Below are positions 1-7,155 of a stretch of 25,944 nt of DNA, one piece after another (the first letter of the stretch is position 1; the number at the start of each line of letters is the position of its first letter). The position numbers and the translations under genes were made by a program. This stretch comes from a virus. The stretch is from positions 1 to 25,944 of IMG/VR virus record IMGVR_UViG_3300006789_000132; one strand, 5' to 3'. The notes beneath the pieces were generated by a model. That model saw only the letters and a program-made list of their open reading frames with translations. It had not been told where the DNA came from and searched no databases.

Positions 1-257
1 TTAATGCTGGTGTAAAACTCGGAATCTCATCCCGTGGATTAGGCTCAGTTAACGAAGACATGAGCGGACAATCAGTTGTAGCCGAAGACTTTCAGCTTAT
101 TTGTTTTGATATCGTATCAGAACCTTCAACCCCAGATGCCTATGTGTATCCGGACGAAAAACGCAACGCTCTTGGCTCCGACATGTTTAAAGTCAAGATG
201 AGAGAAAACAAAGAAAACCAAATAGATAATCTATTTAATAAGATATTGAGGGATTAA
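1..257 (+). CDS. 21: Prohead core protease, gp21-like (3' end only)
   Basis: This is the C-terminal part (84 codons from base 3) of a T4 gp21-type prohead protease; the 5' end lies outside the window. The visible piece opens with GISSRGLGS, a motif conserved in this family near the catalytic serine, followed by a segment with the pattern VVAEDFQLICFDIVSEPSTP typical of the protease core's last strands. The tail is charged and probably disordered. In T4 the enzyme acts inside the prohead, cutting scaffold and capsid proteins after Glu at hydrophobic-x-Glu sites. The scaffold and capsid genes lie downstream in this window, which supports the call. The last codons overlap a candidate promoter for the next gene, which starts directly after the stop codon. 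Catalytic residues upstream cannot be inspected. Confidence 0.85.
   Translation, partial: NAGVKLGISSRGLGSVNEDMSGQSVVAEDFQLICFDIVSEPSTPDAYVYPDEKRNALGSDMFKVKMRENKENQIDNLFNKILRD
230..237 (+). promoter_or_regulatory. Candidate late promoter (TCTATTTA)
   Basis: The octamer TCTATTTA lies in the last codons of the protease gene, 20 nt before the ATG at 258. Spacing and sequence match the other CTATTTA sites that precede late genes here. No -35 element is evident. Because it is inside coding sequence it is less certain than the intergenic copies. Confidence 0.5.
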
Positions 258-674
258 ATGAACAAGAATGAATTAAAACAAATGCTCAAACCATTGATAA
301 AGGAGTGCATCAAAGAAGTTATTTTCGAAGACGGAACTCTTTCGTCAATTGTATCTGAAGTAGCAAGGGGAATGGGACAACAGACAATCGTTGAGACCAA
401 ACAAGTTTTTCCAACAAAACAAAAGCCACAATATGAAACAGACGATCAGGCTAGAAAAAGACTTGATGAGAAAAGAAATAAGATGATGGAAGCAATTGGC
501 GGAGATGCATATAACGGAGTAAATCTCTTCGAAGGCACGACACCAACACCAACACCAACAAGCGATAACAATCAGGGGCCATTGTCAGGAGTTGACCCTA
601 ATGATGCCGGTGTTGATATAACATCAGTTATGGGGAAATCAGCGGCTATATGGTCGAAAATGGCAGGTAAGTAA
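258..674 (+). CDS. Unknown protein, probable capsid- or virion-associated (138 aa)
   Basis: I do not recognise a named family. The first 40 residues form an amphipathic, charged segment (ELKQMLKPLIKECIKEV) that looks helical. A Lys/Arg/Glu-rich middle follows, then a Thr-Pro linker (TPTPTPTS, encoded by a short CCAACA tandem repeat near 541-561) and a short conserved-looking tail (GVDITSVMGKSAAIWSKMAGK region). Such two-ended proteins with a low-complexity linker are common next to head genes of T4-like environmental phages, which suggests a minor head or scaffold-associated role; this is inference from position only. The start directly follows the gp21 stop, with GAGGG about 8 nt upstream as ribosome site. 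Its stop overlaps the start of the next gene (TAATG), indicating translational coupling. Confidence 0.75.
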   Translation: MNKNELKQMLKPLIKECIKEVIFEDGTLSSIVSEVARGMGQQTIVETKQVFPTKQKPQYETDDQARKRLDEKRNKMMEAIGGDAYNGVNLFEGTTPTPTPTSDNNQGPLSGVDPNDAGVDITSVMGKSAAIWSKMAGK

Positions 675-880
675 TGGGCATAAACTATTCAGTAAAAGTC
701 CGAAGAAAGGACAATATTGAACGTGTTATAAAGCGTTTTATAAAAAAATGTAAAAAACTTGGTATAATTGATGAGGCGAAAGATAGACGCCACTATACCA
801 AACCTTCGGAAAAAAGGCGACGCGCAAAAGAACGAGCCATCCGAAGACGCAAGAAAGAAGAGAGAAAACGTAGAAAATAG
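674..880 (+). CDS. rpsU: Phage-encoded ribosomal protein bS21
   Basis: The 68-residue product matches the bacterial small-subunit protein bS21 along its length. The N-terminal strand SVKVRRKDNIERVIKRF is followed by the helix KKCKKLGIIDEAKDRRHY, then the hallmark KPSEKRRRAKERAIRR and a very basic tail. Cellular bS21 is about 65-75 residues and sits on the 30S platform near the anti-Shine-Dalgarno end of 16S rRNA, where it affects initiation. The wording HYxKPSEKRxRxKxxAIRR is close to that of several proteobacterial bS21s. The ATG overlaps the upstream stop (TAATG) with no strong SD, so it is probably translated by coupling to the 138-aa gene. Its stop is immediately followed by a candidate late promoter. 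Phage bS21 homologues are known from environmental phages; its place among capsid genes implies late expression. Confidence 0.88.
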   Translation: MGINYSVKVRRKDNIERVIKRFIKKCKKLGIIDEAKDRRHYTKPSEKRRRAKERAIRRRKKEERKRRK

Positions 881-888
881 ACTATTTA
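881..888 (+). promoter_or_regulatory. Candidate late promoter (ACTATTTA)
   Basis: ACTATTTA begins on the base after the bS21 stop codon and lies 22 nt before the ATG at 911. The site reads ACTATTTATAGT, a near inverted repeat. An AAGGAG ribosome site follows at about 899-904. It is one of the best copies of the recurrent motif. Confidence 0.65.
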
Positions 889-910
889 TAGTAGTTTTTA
901 AGGAGTTAAA

Positions 911-1375
911 ATGTCAGTACATAAACATACTAGTTGGGGACGCACTAGAAGTCCCAAAAATTTAGCAGGTTCACATGGAACAGCAATAACAGTTTTAGCA
1001 AACACAAATACCCTTAGAGGTATAACTGCTACAACAGTTGGTTACAACACAGAAAATCAAAGATACCTTCACGTATTGGTCGAAGAAACAAATGATGGTA
1101 GCGACACAAATGCCGATGCAGTTTTCATCTATGGGTATTGCCATGCATTTCAAAGATGGTTTGAGATACCAGAGACAGAAACAGGAGGACAAGGACAGAA
1201 TGCTAGGAATGCACCATCAGAGATTGATCCAACAAATTCTTCTACATCCCCCGCCTTACATGTTCCGGGTTCTCGAGATTATAGAGTTTACGAAATTCAT
1301 GGCATCGACAAGGTTGCTTTTGTAGCCGGTAATGCTAGTAGGATTAATGTTTTTGCCGCATGTAGCACATTTTAA
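911..1375 (+). CDS. Unknown presumed virion protein (154 aa)
   Basis: I do not recognise the family. The protein has no signal peptide or membrane segment. It looks like a single beta-rich domain: short alternating hydrophobic stretches (AITVLANTNTLRGITATTVGY, YLHVLVEET, AVFIYGYCHAF) around a Gly/Asn/Ser-rich loop near residues 90-115, ending in KVAFVAGNASRINVFAACSTF-like strands. The size and fold impression would suit a capsid decoration, fibre base or tail-fibre adaptor. It is preceded by a candidate late promoter and an AAGGAG site, and followed after 12 nt by the giant fibre gene, so the two are probably co-transcribed and may assemble together. That partnership is inference from position only. 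Confidence 0.75.
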   Translation: MSVHKHTSWGRTRSPKNLAGSHGTAITVLANTNTLRGITATTVGYNTENQRYLHVLVEETNDGSDTNADAVFIYGYCHAFQRWFEIPETETGGQGQNARNAPSEIDPTNSSTSPALHVPGSRDYRVYEIHGIDKVAFVAGNASRINVFAACSTF

Positions 1376-1387
1376 AGAGAGGTTTAA

Positions 1388-4300
1388 ATGGGTGAATTTG
1401 GCTGGGCATATATTAGTGGAAGCAATGCTGGTGGTATTAACGATTCTATTCAAATTAAGAAGGATCAGGCATTCACCGGTTCTTCTAATTTTACATATAG
1501 TGTTGCATCATCAACGGTTGCGCTAACTGGTACACTGAATGTATCGGGTACTATAAATGCCAATGCTTTTAATTTAGATGTTACTAGTAAAAATGTAACA
1601 AATCTATCAGTTACTGGGTCTTCAAAGTTTGGTGACACAGCCGATGATGTCCACCAATTTACTGGTTCAATGAAAACAGCTGGTGCTGTTTCTTCTTCTT
1701 TAGGAAATAGTGCTCTTAGTTATGCTGGTATCAATGCGACAATGACGAATACCATTTCTAGCGCCATCGTCTCAGGATCAACAATGATCACTGGTGCTGC
1801 TGGGACCTTTGCATCAACTGTATCAGGTGGTGCTGGTACATTCACAACCCTTGCTGGTACTTCTTTAGCTTTACAAAACGGAGGAGTAACAAATGCCGGC
1901 TCCATTGCCGGTGCTACAACTGGTACTTTCTCCAGTACAGTAAGTGGTGCTGCTGGTACATTCACAACCCTTGCTGGGACCTCCTTAGCACTACAGAATG
2001 GTGGCATAACAAACGCCGGCTCTATTGCTGGTGGGACAACAATATCTGGAACTGTCGGGAACTACACAACATTAACAGGTACTTCGTTAAATCTTCAAGC
2101 CGGTGGTATAACAAACGCCGGCGCAATTGCTGGTGCTACAACAGTATCAGGGGGTGCTGGTTCTTTTGTTGCAATCACTGGGACATCATTGAACCTCCAG
2201 ACAGGAGGCATCACGAATGCTGGTGCAATCTCTGGTGTCACGACTATATCTGGCTCTTCTAATCTGCAAATAGGTGGAACAGTGTCTGGCTCTACGATGC
2301 ATTTAACAGGCTTGTCTGCTGGTACTGCTACCACATCGAGTTTTCTTGCTTTAGATACAAACAACAATATTGTTCTCACTTCATCTTCTGGCGGCACAGC
2401 AACTCAAAGCAAATTAGGTGCTGCTGAAGACGGTGACTATGCCGACGGTCTTTATACCGATTTAACAGCAGAGACTCTAATCGGGGTACCAATTGATCGC
2501 TTTAACGAAGTACTTAAAATATTGGCACCATCCCCAGCCCCAGCAGTAAATTCTATCAACGAAGATATCACAGATGGTATTACAGCAAAGCTATCATTTG
2601 GATCGTCTTATCCAATAACAGATTATACCTCCTCCGGTACCACAGCTGGCTTTAATGCTGTTGGTAGATCAGGCAGCTATTCAGCTGCAACATCTGGCTC
2701 TAACATAAGATTGGGAATATACGATGGAACACAAGACATAACAGGGTATATCAATCATGACACGGTTGAATCTGTTGCGAATGGGTACTTAGCTTATTCA
2801 AATGATGCGTTTGGGAATGCAAATGAAGGTACTCTGAAGCTGGAATTAAACGGAACAGTAATACATTCAGTTGCGTTATCTGGGTTGGCAGGGAGCGGGA
2901 ACCCCTTTACGGGATCTGCTAGTTCTCTTACAAGTCAATCAGGTTTTATTAATGTGTCCCTCACAGCTTCTTCCTATGATGGAAACAACGCAGAGTGGTA
3001 TATTTTTAAACATAGGACTGCCAAATTCAAGGTTGATGCTGGCGATCAAAAAGTTGGTTGGAACTATGCGAGAGTAATTCACAGTTTAACCATAGACAAC
3101 ACTACAAACTATATCGAATGGGTCAACGATCCATCAGGTGCAGTCAATGACCTATCTGTCTCAAATGGGAGAATAGAGGAGATAGCATTGGTCGGTACCA
3201 AATACCTTTCAGGTATTAAGTACAACACAGATGCCACAGCAAAATATAAGGTCGATATTAATAATTTATATCGAAATATATATGCTGCTAGCGGAACACC
3301 TATTTCTTTTACTGTTGCAAATAGTGCAACACCTTCCGCACAATCCGTCGCTGACATCGGAGCATCGGAAAACAATACAAAAGTCTTAGGTGTTACCGCC
3401 TCTTTGGATTTTAATGGCTCAACCTTATTTAGTGGCTCTATCACTAGCAATACAACTGTGACTCATCCGTTAAAGAATACAATTTCAAATCAGGGTGGCG
3501 CTACAACTGGTAATGGTTTTCTCATTGATAACAGAACATTGGCCAGTTCCGTTTGGGAAGAAAAGTTTCATGACGAGACATATAGAAAAGTATCTAGCTC
3601 GTATAACGACCAAGCTGCGACAACAAACGTCTCTTCGTATTGGAATTCTCAAACACACATGACAGGTTCCAATGTAGATGGGCACCAAGATGGTTTGCTT
3701 TTTCATAATCAAAGACTTTATAGCCCTGTTGATGGAGACATACCCCATGGAGGGAATATAGCTGCTCTTGATAATATTGCTAGTGGTAACCCAAACTATA
3801 GTGGAATAATTGGAACAAGAACATTTTATCGTGTTGTTTCAAACTCAAGCGGAGTAACAAAGAGGGACATGAAGATCGTCTCTACAAAAAGTTCAACTAC
3901 ATATAACAATTCATCACTCGCAGCGGCAAACCTTCATTTTTTCGTAAAGGTGCCCGGTGCCACAGGTTGGATGGACATTTCACAAAATTTTGTATATGGA
4001 AGCACATCAGATAATAATGGGGCTTTGATAGCAGGAGCGGCGAATGATGTTGATTCTGGCAACAATGCTCATTTTGTAACATTTGGAACAGAATCTATCG
4101 CTATCGGTGAAAATGTGATGGTTAAGATCCTAGCAGACGAAAGCTGGAGTGGATACCTTTCGGAACTTTCATTCAGTGTTGGAGCAACATCGAACACTGC
4201 TACTGAAACGGCGGCACTAGATGACATTGATGCGAACAATACTGGTGTTCCTTCTAAACTGTCCTTTGGAGCTGCAAATGGTGTAACAAATTACAGCAAT

Positions 4301-5965
4301 GCAACAGGATCTGCTATTTCTTTAAGTGATATTAATTCAAATGGATCCTATACGGTTAGTGGAGATAGAAGGGGTGTTTTCTCAACTAAACAAAATTTAG
4401 TAGGGACTCTAAACGAAGATGTTAATAGCAATGGTAAGAATTATCCAGCCAACTCCTTCAAAGATGCATATACGGGTTCTTTGACTTTAGAAGTGAATGG
4501 GATAGATGTACATACAATCAATCTGATCTCTTCTTTAAACGAGATTTCAAGCTCTAATGGAAACACCAGTGGTTTTATTGTCTCATCAGTCAGTTTCAGT
4601 ACGACTGTGGATAATATACCAGATTATACAAAAACTTATAGAACCGGTTCGTATTATGTCGGCCCAGCCGATCAAAACTTGGGATGGAACTATGCAAGAA
4701 TAAAACACATTATTGGTGGTTCAACAACAAATACAAATTATGTACAATGGGTTATAGATACAGATTCTAATGCCCTAGCGGCAACTTTTGTTTCTTGTTC
4801 TAATTTTGATCACTTAGATATTTATTATCAATCTGGAATTAAATACTTTGCTTCTAGACCATCTGCTTCATATTCTTATACTGCTGCTAATGTCTATAGA
4901 AATATCTATTCTAATGAAGTAAATGCTCTACAATTTCCAACAACCACAAATTGTTCGATATCTAATATCAAAGTCACAGGAGATGGGGTCTCAACGTTTA
5001 ATTCTGGTGTTTCACAGACCGGATTACCAAATCTTGACAATTCAACTGATTGTGAGCAGGACTCTATTGAAATAACAGGAACAGTTAGGTTTGATTCTCT
5101 TACATCTATTTCAGGAGCGTATGGATCTGCTGCTTTTACAAAATATGATATTTCTGTGAACTCTGCAATACATCATCCTTTGAAATCAGACTTAACTAGC
5201 TCAACACAAAGTAAAACTAGCTTTATGGTTTATTCAGGCTCTATTGGAAGTACCAATAGCACAACAAACGAATACTTTAATACAGAAACATACAGAATTG
5301 TTTCCGGAAACTATGCAAATCAAACAGACACCACCTCCTCTGCGAATGCTTGGAATTCACAAACTCACATGAATGCTGCTAATGCTCATGGTGATGGGGT
5401 GGTGACCATAAACGGTTACGCTATCTCTCCTTTAAAAATTGGAAACCTTGGAGATACAAGAAACTCTGGTCAAGGAGGTTCTCTACAGGCTCCAGCCGGT
5501 AATCCAAACTATTCAAGTTTAACAAATGCAACTAGATCATTTTATCGATATTTCCAAAATACAACAGGTCAGGCAAAGCCAACTTTTACAGTTACTTTAT
5601 ATGGAGATGCAAATATCATATCCAAATCAGGAGCTTTTTACACTGGTTACTTAGGTGCCAATAAGAACATAAATGTTGAATTAAAAATTCCATATGACAA
5701 CAATTTCACAGGCGATGATGATACTTCTACTGCTTGGGGAGATGTTGTAAAACCTTATTCTGCTGGTGTGCAACCAACAACGGATGGCATTGGAATTTAC
5801 AGCGGTGGCGGTTCTGGTTTAGATCAAACTGTTGACGGAAGTGGAGCAGCAATAGGTATACAACTCCAAGAAAAGCAAATAAGAAATAATCAATACTACG
5901 TAGTAAAAGTTACAGCCCATAAAAATTGGACAGGTCACTTATCAAGAATTTTGATAACATATTAG
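1388..5965 (+). CDS. Giant fibre/adhesin-like virion protein with duplicated module (1525 aa)
   Basis: A very long Gly/Ser/Thr/Asn-rich protein with the composition of phage fibres. Residues about 1-140 hold short beta repeats (LTGTLNVSGTINANAF, SKFGDTADDVHQFTGS). Residues about 140-295 contain four repeats around GTSLALQNGGITNAGSIAG, spaced 34-40 residues. After a linker come two related large modules: residues about 387-930 and about 943-1525. Both contain, in order, LSFG, GWNYAR, a SGIKY motif, YRNIY, HPLK, ETYR-VS, WNSQTHM, GNPNYS with FYR, and WSG/WTG-LS near the end. No peptidase S74 chaperone motif or collagen repeat was seen. GAGAGG just upstream gives the ribosome site, and no separate promoter is visible. 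It may be a host-recognition fibre or large capsid-surface fibre; which of these cannot be decided from sequence. Confidence 0.8.
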   Translation: MGEFGWAYISGSNAGGINDSIQIKKDQAFTGSSNFTYSVASSTVALTGTLNVSGTINANAFNLDVTSKNVTNLSVTGSSKFGDTADDVHQFTGSMKTAGAVSSSLGNSALSYAGINATMTNTISSAIVSGSTMITGAAGTFASTVSGGAGTFTTLAGTSLALQNGGVTNAGSIAGATTGTFSSTVSGAAGTFTTLAGTSLALQNGGITNAGSIAGGTTISGTVGNYTTLTGTSLNLQAGGITNAGAIAGATTVSGGAGSFVAITGTSLNLQTGGITNAGAISGVTTISGSSNLQIGGTVSGSTMHLTGLSAGTATTSSFLALDTNNNIVLTSSSGGTATQSKLGAAEDGDYADGLYTDLTAETLIGVPIDRFNEVLKILAPSPAPAVNSINEDITDGITAKLSFGSSYPITDYTSSGTTAGFNAVGRSGSYSAATSGSNIRLGIYDGTQDITGYINHDTVESVANGYLAYSNDAFGNANEGTLKLELNGTVIHSVALSGLAGSGNPFTGSASSLTSQSGFINVSLTASSYDGNNAEWYIFKHRTAKFKVDAGDQKVGWNYARVIHSLTIDNTTNYIEWVNDPSGAVNDLSVSNGRIEEIALVGTKYLSGIKYNTDATAKYKVDINNLYRNIYAASGTPISFTVANSATPSAQSVADIGASENNTKVLGVTASLDFNGSTLFSGSITSNTTVTHPLKNTISNQGGATTGNGFLIDNRTLASSVWEEKFHDETYRKVSSSYNDQAATTNVSSYWNSQTHMTGSNVDGHQDGLLFHNQRLYSPVDGDIPHGGNIAALDNIASGNPNYSGIIGTRTFYRVVSNSSGVTKRDMKIVSTKSSTTYNNSSLAAANLHFFVKVPGATGWMDISQNFVYGSTSDNNGALIAGAANDVDSGNNAHFVTFGTESIAIGENVMVKILADESWSGYLSELSFSVGATSNTATETAALDDIDANNTGVPSKLSFGAANGVTNYSNATGSAISLSDINSNGSYTVSGDRRGVFSTKQNLVGTLNEDVNSNGKNYPANSFKDAYTGSLTLEVNGIDVHTINLISSLNEISSSNGNTSGFIVSSVSFSTTVDNIPDYTKTYRTGSYYVGPADQNLGWNYARIKHIIGGSTTNTNYVQWVIDTDSNALAATFVSCSNFDHLDIYYQSGIKYFASRPSASYSYTAANVYRNIYSNEVNALQFPTTTNCSISNIKVTGDGVSTFNSGVSQTGLPNLDNSTDCEQDSIEITGTVRFDSLTSISGAYGSAAFTKYDISVNSAIHHPLKSDLTSSTQSKTSFMVYSGSIGSTNSTTNEYFNTETYRIVSGNYANQTDTTSSANAWNSQTHMNAANAHGDGVVTINGYAISPLKIGNLGDTRNSGQGGSLQAPAGNPNYSSLTNATRSFYRYFQNTTGQAKPTFTVTLYGDANIISKSGAFYTGYLGANKNINVELKIPYDNNFTGDDDTSTAWGDVVKPYSAGVQPTTDGIGIYSGGGSGLDQTVDGSGAAIGIQLQEKQIRNNQYYVVKVTAHKNWTGHLSRILITY
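1801..2262 (+). repeat. In-frame tandem repeats in giant fibre gene
   Basis: Four in-frame repeats encode variants of GTSLxLQxGGITNAGxIxG. Their cores start at about 1855, 1975, 2078 and 2180, giving periods of about 120, 102 and 102 nt. The first two units share an identical 27-nt stretch (1831-1857 and 1951-1977), which points to recent duplication or gene conversion within the array. Confidence 0.85.
2546..4186 (+). repeat. Giant fibre module, copy 1
   Basis: This part encodes residues about 387-930. Ordered landmark motifs shared with copy 2 are LSFG, QKVGWNYAR, LSGIKY, NLYRNIY, HPLK, ETYRKVSSSY, WNSQTHM, GNPNYS, TRTFYR and WSGYLS. The order is conserved, and the first GWNYAR lies about 543 residues before the second. 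The similarity is at protein level; the DNA has diverged. Confidence 0.8.
4215..5962 (+). repeat. Giant fibre module, copy 2
   Basis: This part encodes residues about 943-1525. It repeats the landmark series of copy 1: LSFG, QNLGWNYAR, QSGIKY, NVYRNIY, HPLK, ETYRIVSGNY, WNSQTHM, GNPNYS, TRSFYR and WTGHLS at the extreme C-terminus. It holds extra loops around residues 1170-1215 and 1440-1500 relative to copy 1. Confidence 0.8.
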
Positions 5966-5972
5966 GAAATAA

Positions 5973-7046
5973 ATGAGTACGGGAAAAACTAACAGAACAT
6001 CAACACAATTTGCGGCTAAGAAGCTGTTGGGGAAGGCCCATACCTCCAACGTATTTTCTGACGTTAATGAATCAATTCCTTCAAATGTTTCATTACCGTA
6101 TAGCACTATCTTTGCTGATGATATTCCAAATACACCCGCAACTGGTGCTTTTGCAATAAGTGGAGCTGTTGAGAAAGTTTATTTAGATGTTGTCTCTTTA
6201 TCAAATACGATTTATGATGCAAACGATGCAAATGGTGGTGGAGATGAGGCCTCAACAAATGGTGCTCATGGATATTATCTTAAACTTCCTTCAAACTACG
6301 AAACAACCTCATCCAATCCACAGCGAGGAACTGGGTCTTTCACAAACAGTACACGAATTTATAATACCAGAGGTGCACTACAACTTGTACCTCCATTAAT
6401 ATCAAATGCCAATCCGAACCTTTATTTCCTAAAATTATACAAAGGAACAGTTAGTGATGCCAATGAGATAACGTCTGGCGATGCTGTAGACTGGCAGATA
6501 GATTACTACTCAGGTGTTGTTTTTATACAGGACTATAATTCTTCAACAGTTCCTGTTTCAGCTTCTGCTTATCTGTATGTTGGAGATTACCTTGATACAA
6601 AGATAACAGAAATTTCTAGTAGTGGTACCGATATAACAGTTAAGGACGAGGGTTCAAACATATCAACAGAAGCTTCTTCTTTTGATTTTGTGGGTGCTGG
6701 TGTAACTGCTACCAATTCTAGTGACAACATCACTGTTACAATTCCCGGTGGAATAAACTATGCCAGAACAGCCGTAACTTCCACAGTAACCTCATCAATC
6801 TCCTCTAGAATATTGGGAATCTCCGCTTCAGCCGCATTAGAAATTAGATTACCAGCAGCATCTGGCTATACTTCTGGGCAATACTTTGTGGTTAAGGACG
6901 AAGCAGGAAATGCAGATTCAAACAATATAACGATTCTAACGACGGGAGCAGATACTATTGATGGTCAAACATCAATTGTGTTAGAATCTCCCTATGCAGC
7001 TGTAAATATTTACAGTAATGGTTCCGACAGTTTCTTTATCTATTAG
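5973..7046 (+). CDS. Fibre-like virion protein with C-terminal knob (357 aa)
   Basis: A probable phage fibre or head-fibre component. The N-terminal part (GKTNRTSTQFAAKKLLGKAH) is positively charged and could be an attachment peptide. The middle (residues about 65-205) looks like a globular beta domain. Residues about 210-260 carry the pattern DITVKDEGSNIS followed by FVGAGVTATNSSDNITVTIPGG, a strand-turn motif common in fibres of environmental phages. The last 95 residues form a beta domain with VVKDEAGN, TIDGQT and VLESP landmarks, shared with the ends of the two following fibre proteins. The start lies 7 nt after the giant fibre stop, with AGGA as a weak ribosome site, so the two genes are probably co-transcribed. 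A candidate promoter and two RNA hairpins follow the stop. Confidence 0.78.
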   Translation: MSTGKTNRTSTQFAAKKLLGKAHTSNVFSDVNESIPSNVSLPYSTIFADDIPNTPATGAFAISGAVEKVYLDVVSLSNTIYDANDANGGGDEASTNGAHGYYLKLPSNYETTSSNPQRGTGSFTNSTRIYNTRGALQLVPPLISNANPNLYFLKLYKGTVSDANEITSGDAVDWQIDYYSGVVFIQDYNSSTVPVSASAYLYVGDYLDTKITEISSSGTDITVKDEGSNISTEASSFDFVGAGVTATNSSDNITVTIPGGINYARTAVTSTVTSSISSRILGISASAALEIRLPAASGYTSGQYFVVKDEAGNADSNNITILTTGADTIDGQTSIVLESPYAAVNIYSNGSDSFFIY

Positions 7047-7067
7047 GGTAGATACCGAATTTTACTT

Positions 7068-7075
7068 ACTATTTA
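7068..7075 (+). promoter_or_regulatory. Candidate late promoter (ACTATTTA)
   Basis: ACTATTTATA is one of the best copies of the recurrent motif. It sits 80 nt before the ATG at 7156, much farther than the usual 18-34 nt. The extra leader contains two strong hairpins (7083-7100 and 7101-7127), so transcripts from here would start with a structured 5' end. Confidence 0.6.
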
Positions 7076-7082
7076 TAACGAA

Positions 7083-7127
7083 ATGGGCGTTCGCGTCCAT
7101 GAGTCCATATATTTTAATATGAGACTC
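7083..7127 (+). promoter_or_regulatory. Two tandem hairpins in the 5' leader of the 468-aa fibre gene
   Basis: The first hairpin pairs ATGGGCG (7083-7089) with CGTCCAT (7094-7100), one G-U pair, across a TTCG tetraloop. The second starts on the next base. GAGTC (7101-7105) pairs with GACTC (7123-7127), and CATAT (7106-7110) with ATATG (7117-7121), with a one-base bulge and a 6-nt loop. There is no T-run after either stem, so these are not ordinary terminators. A role in mRNA stability or ribosome access is inferred. Confidence 0.6.
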
Positions 7128-7155
7128 AGCTATTATATCTATGGAGGATTAAAAA

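Noticed and set aside
881-890. ACTATTTATA read as a T4-type TATAAATA promoter on the minus strand
   Set aside because: No minus-strand gene follows, and many copies of the motif lack the final TA needed for a reverse TATAAATA, while CTATTTA is kept.
768-965. 65-codon frame overlapping bS21
   Set aside because: It overlaps both bS21 and the next gene in another frame, with no SD or family resemblance.
7044-7130. Hairpins at 7083-7127 as a terminator for the 357-aa gene
   Set aside because: No T-run follows either stem, and the promoter candidate lies upstream of them.
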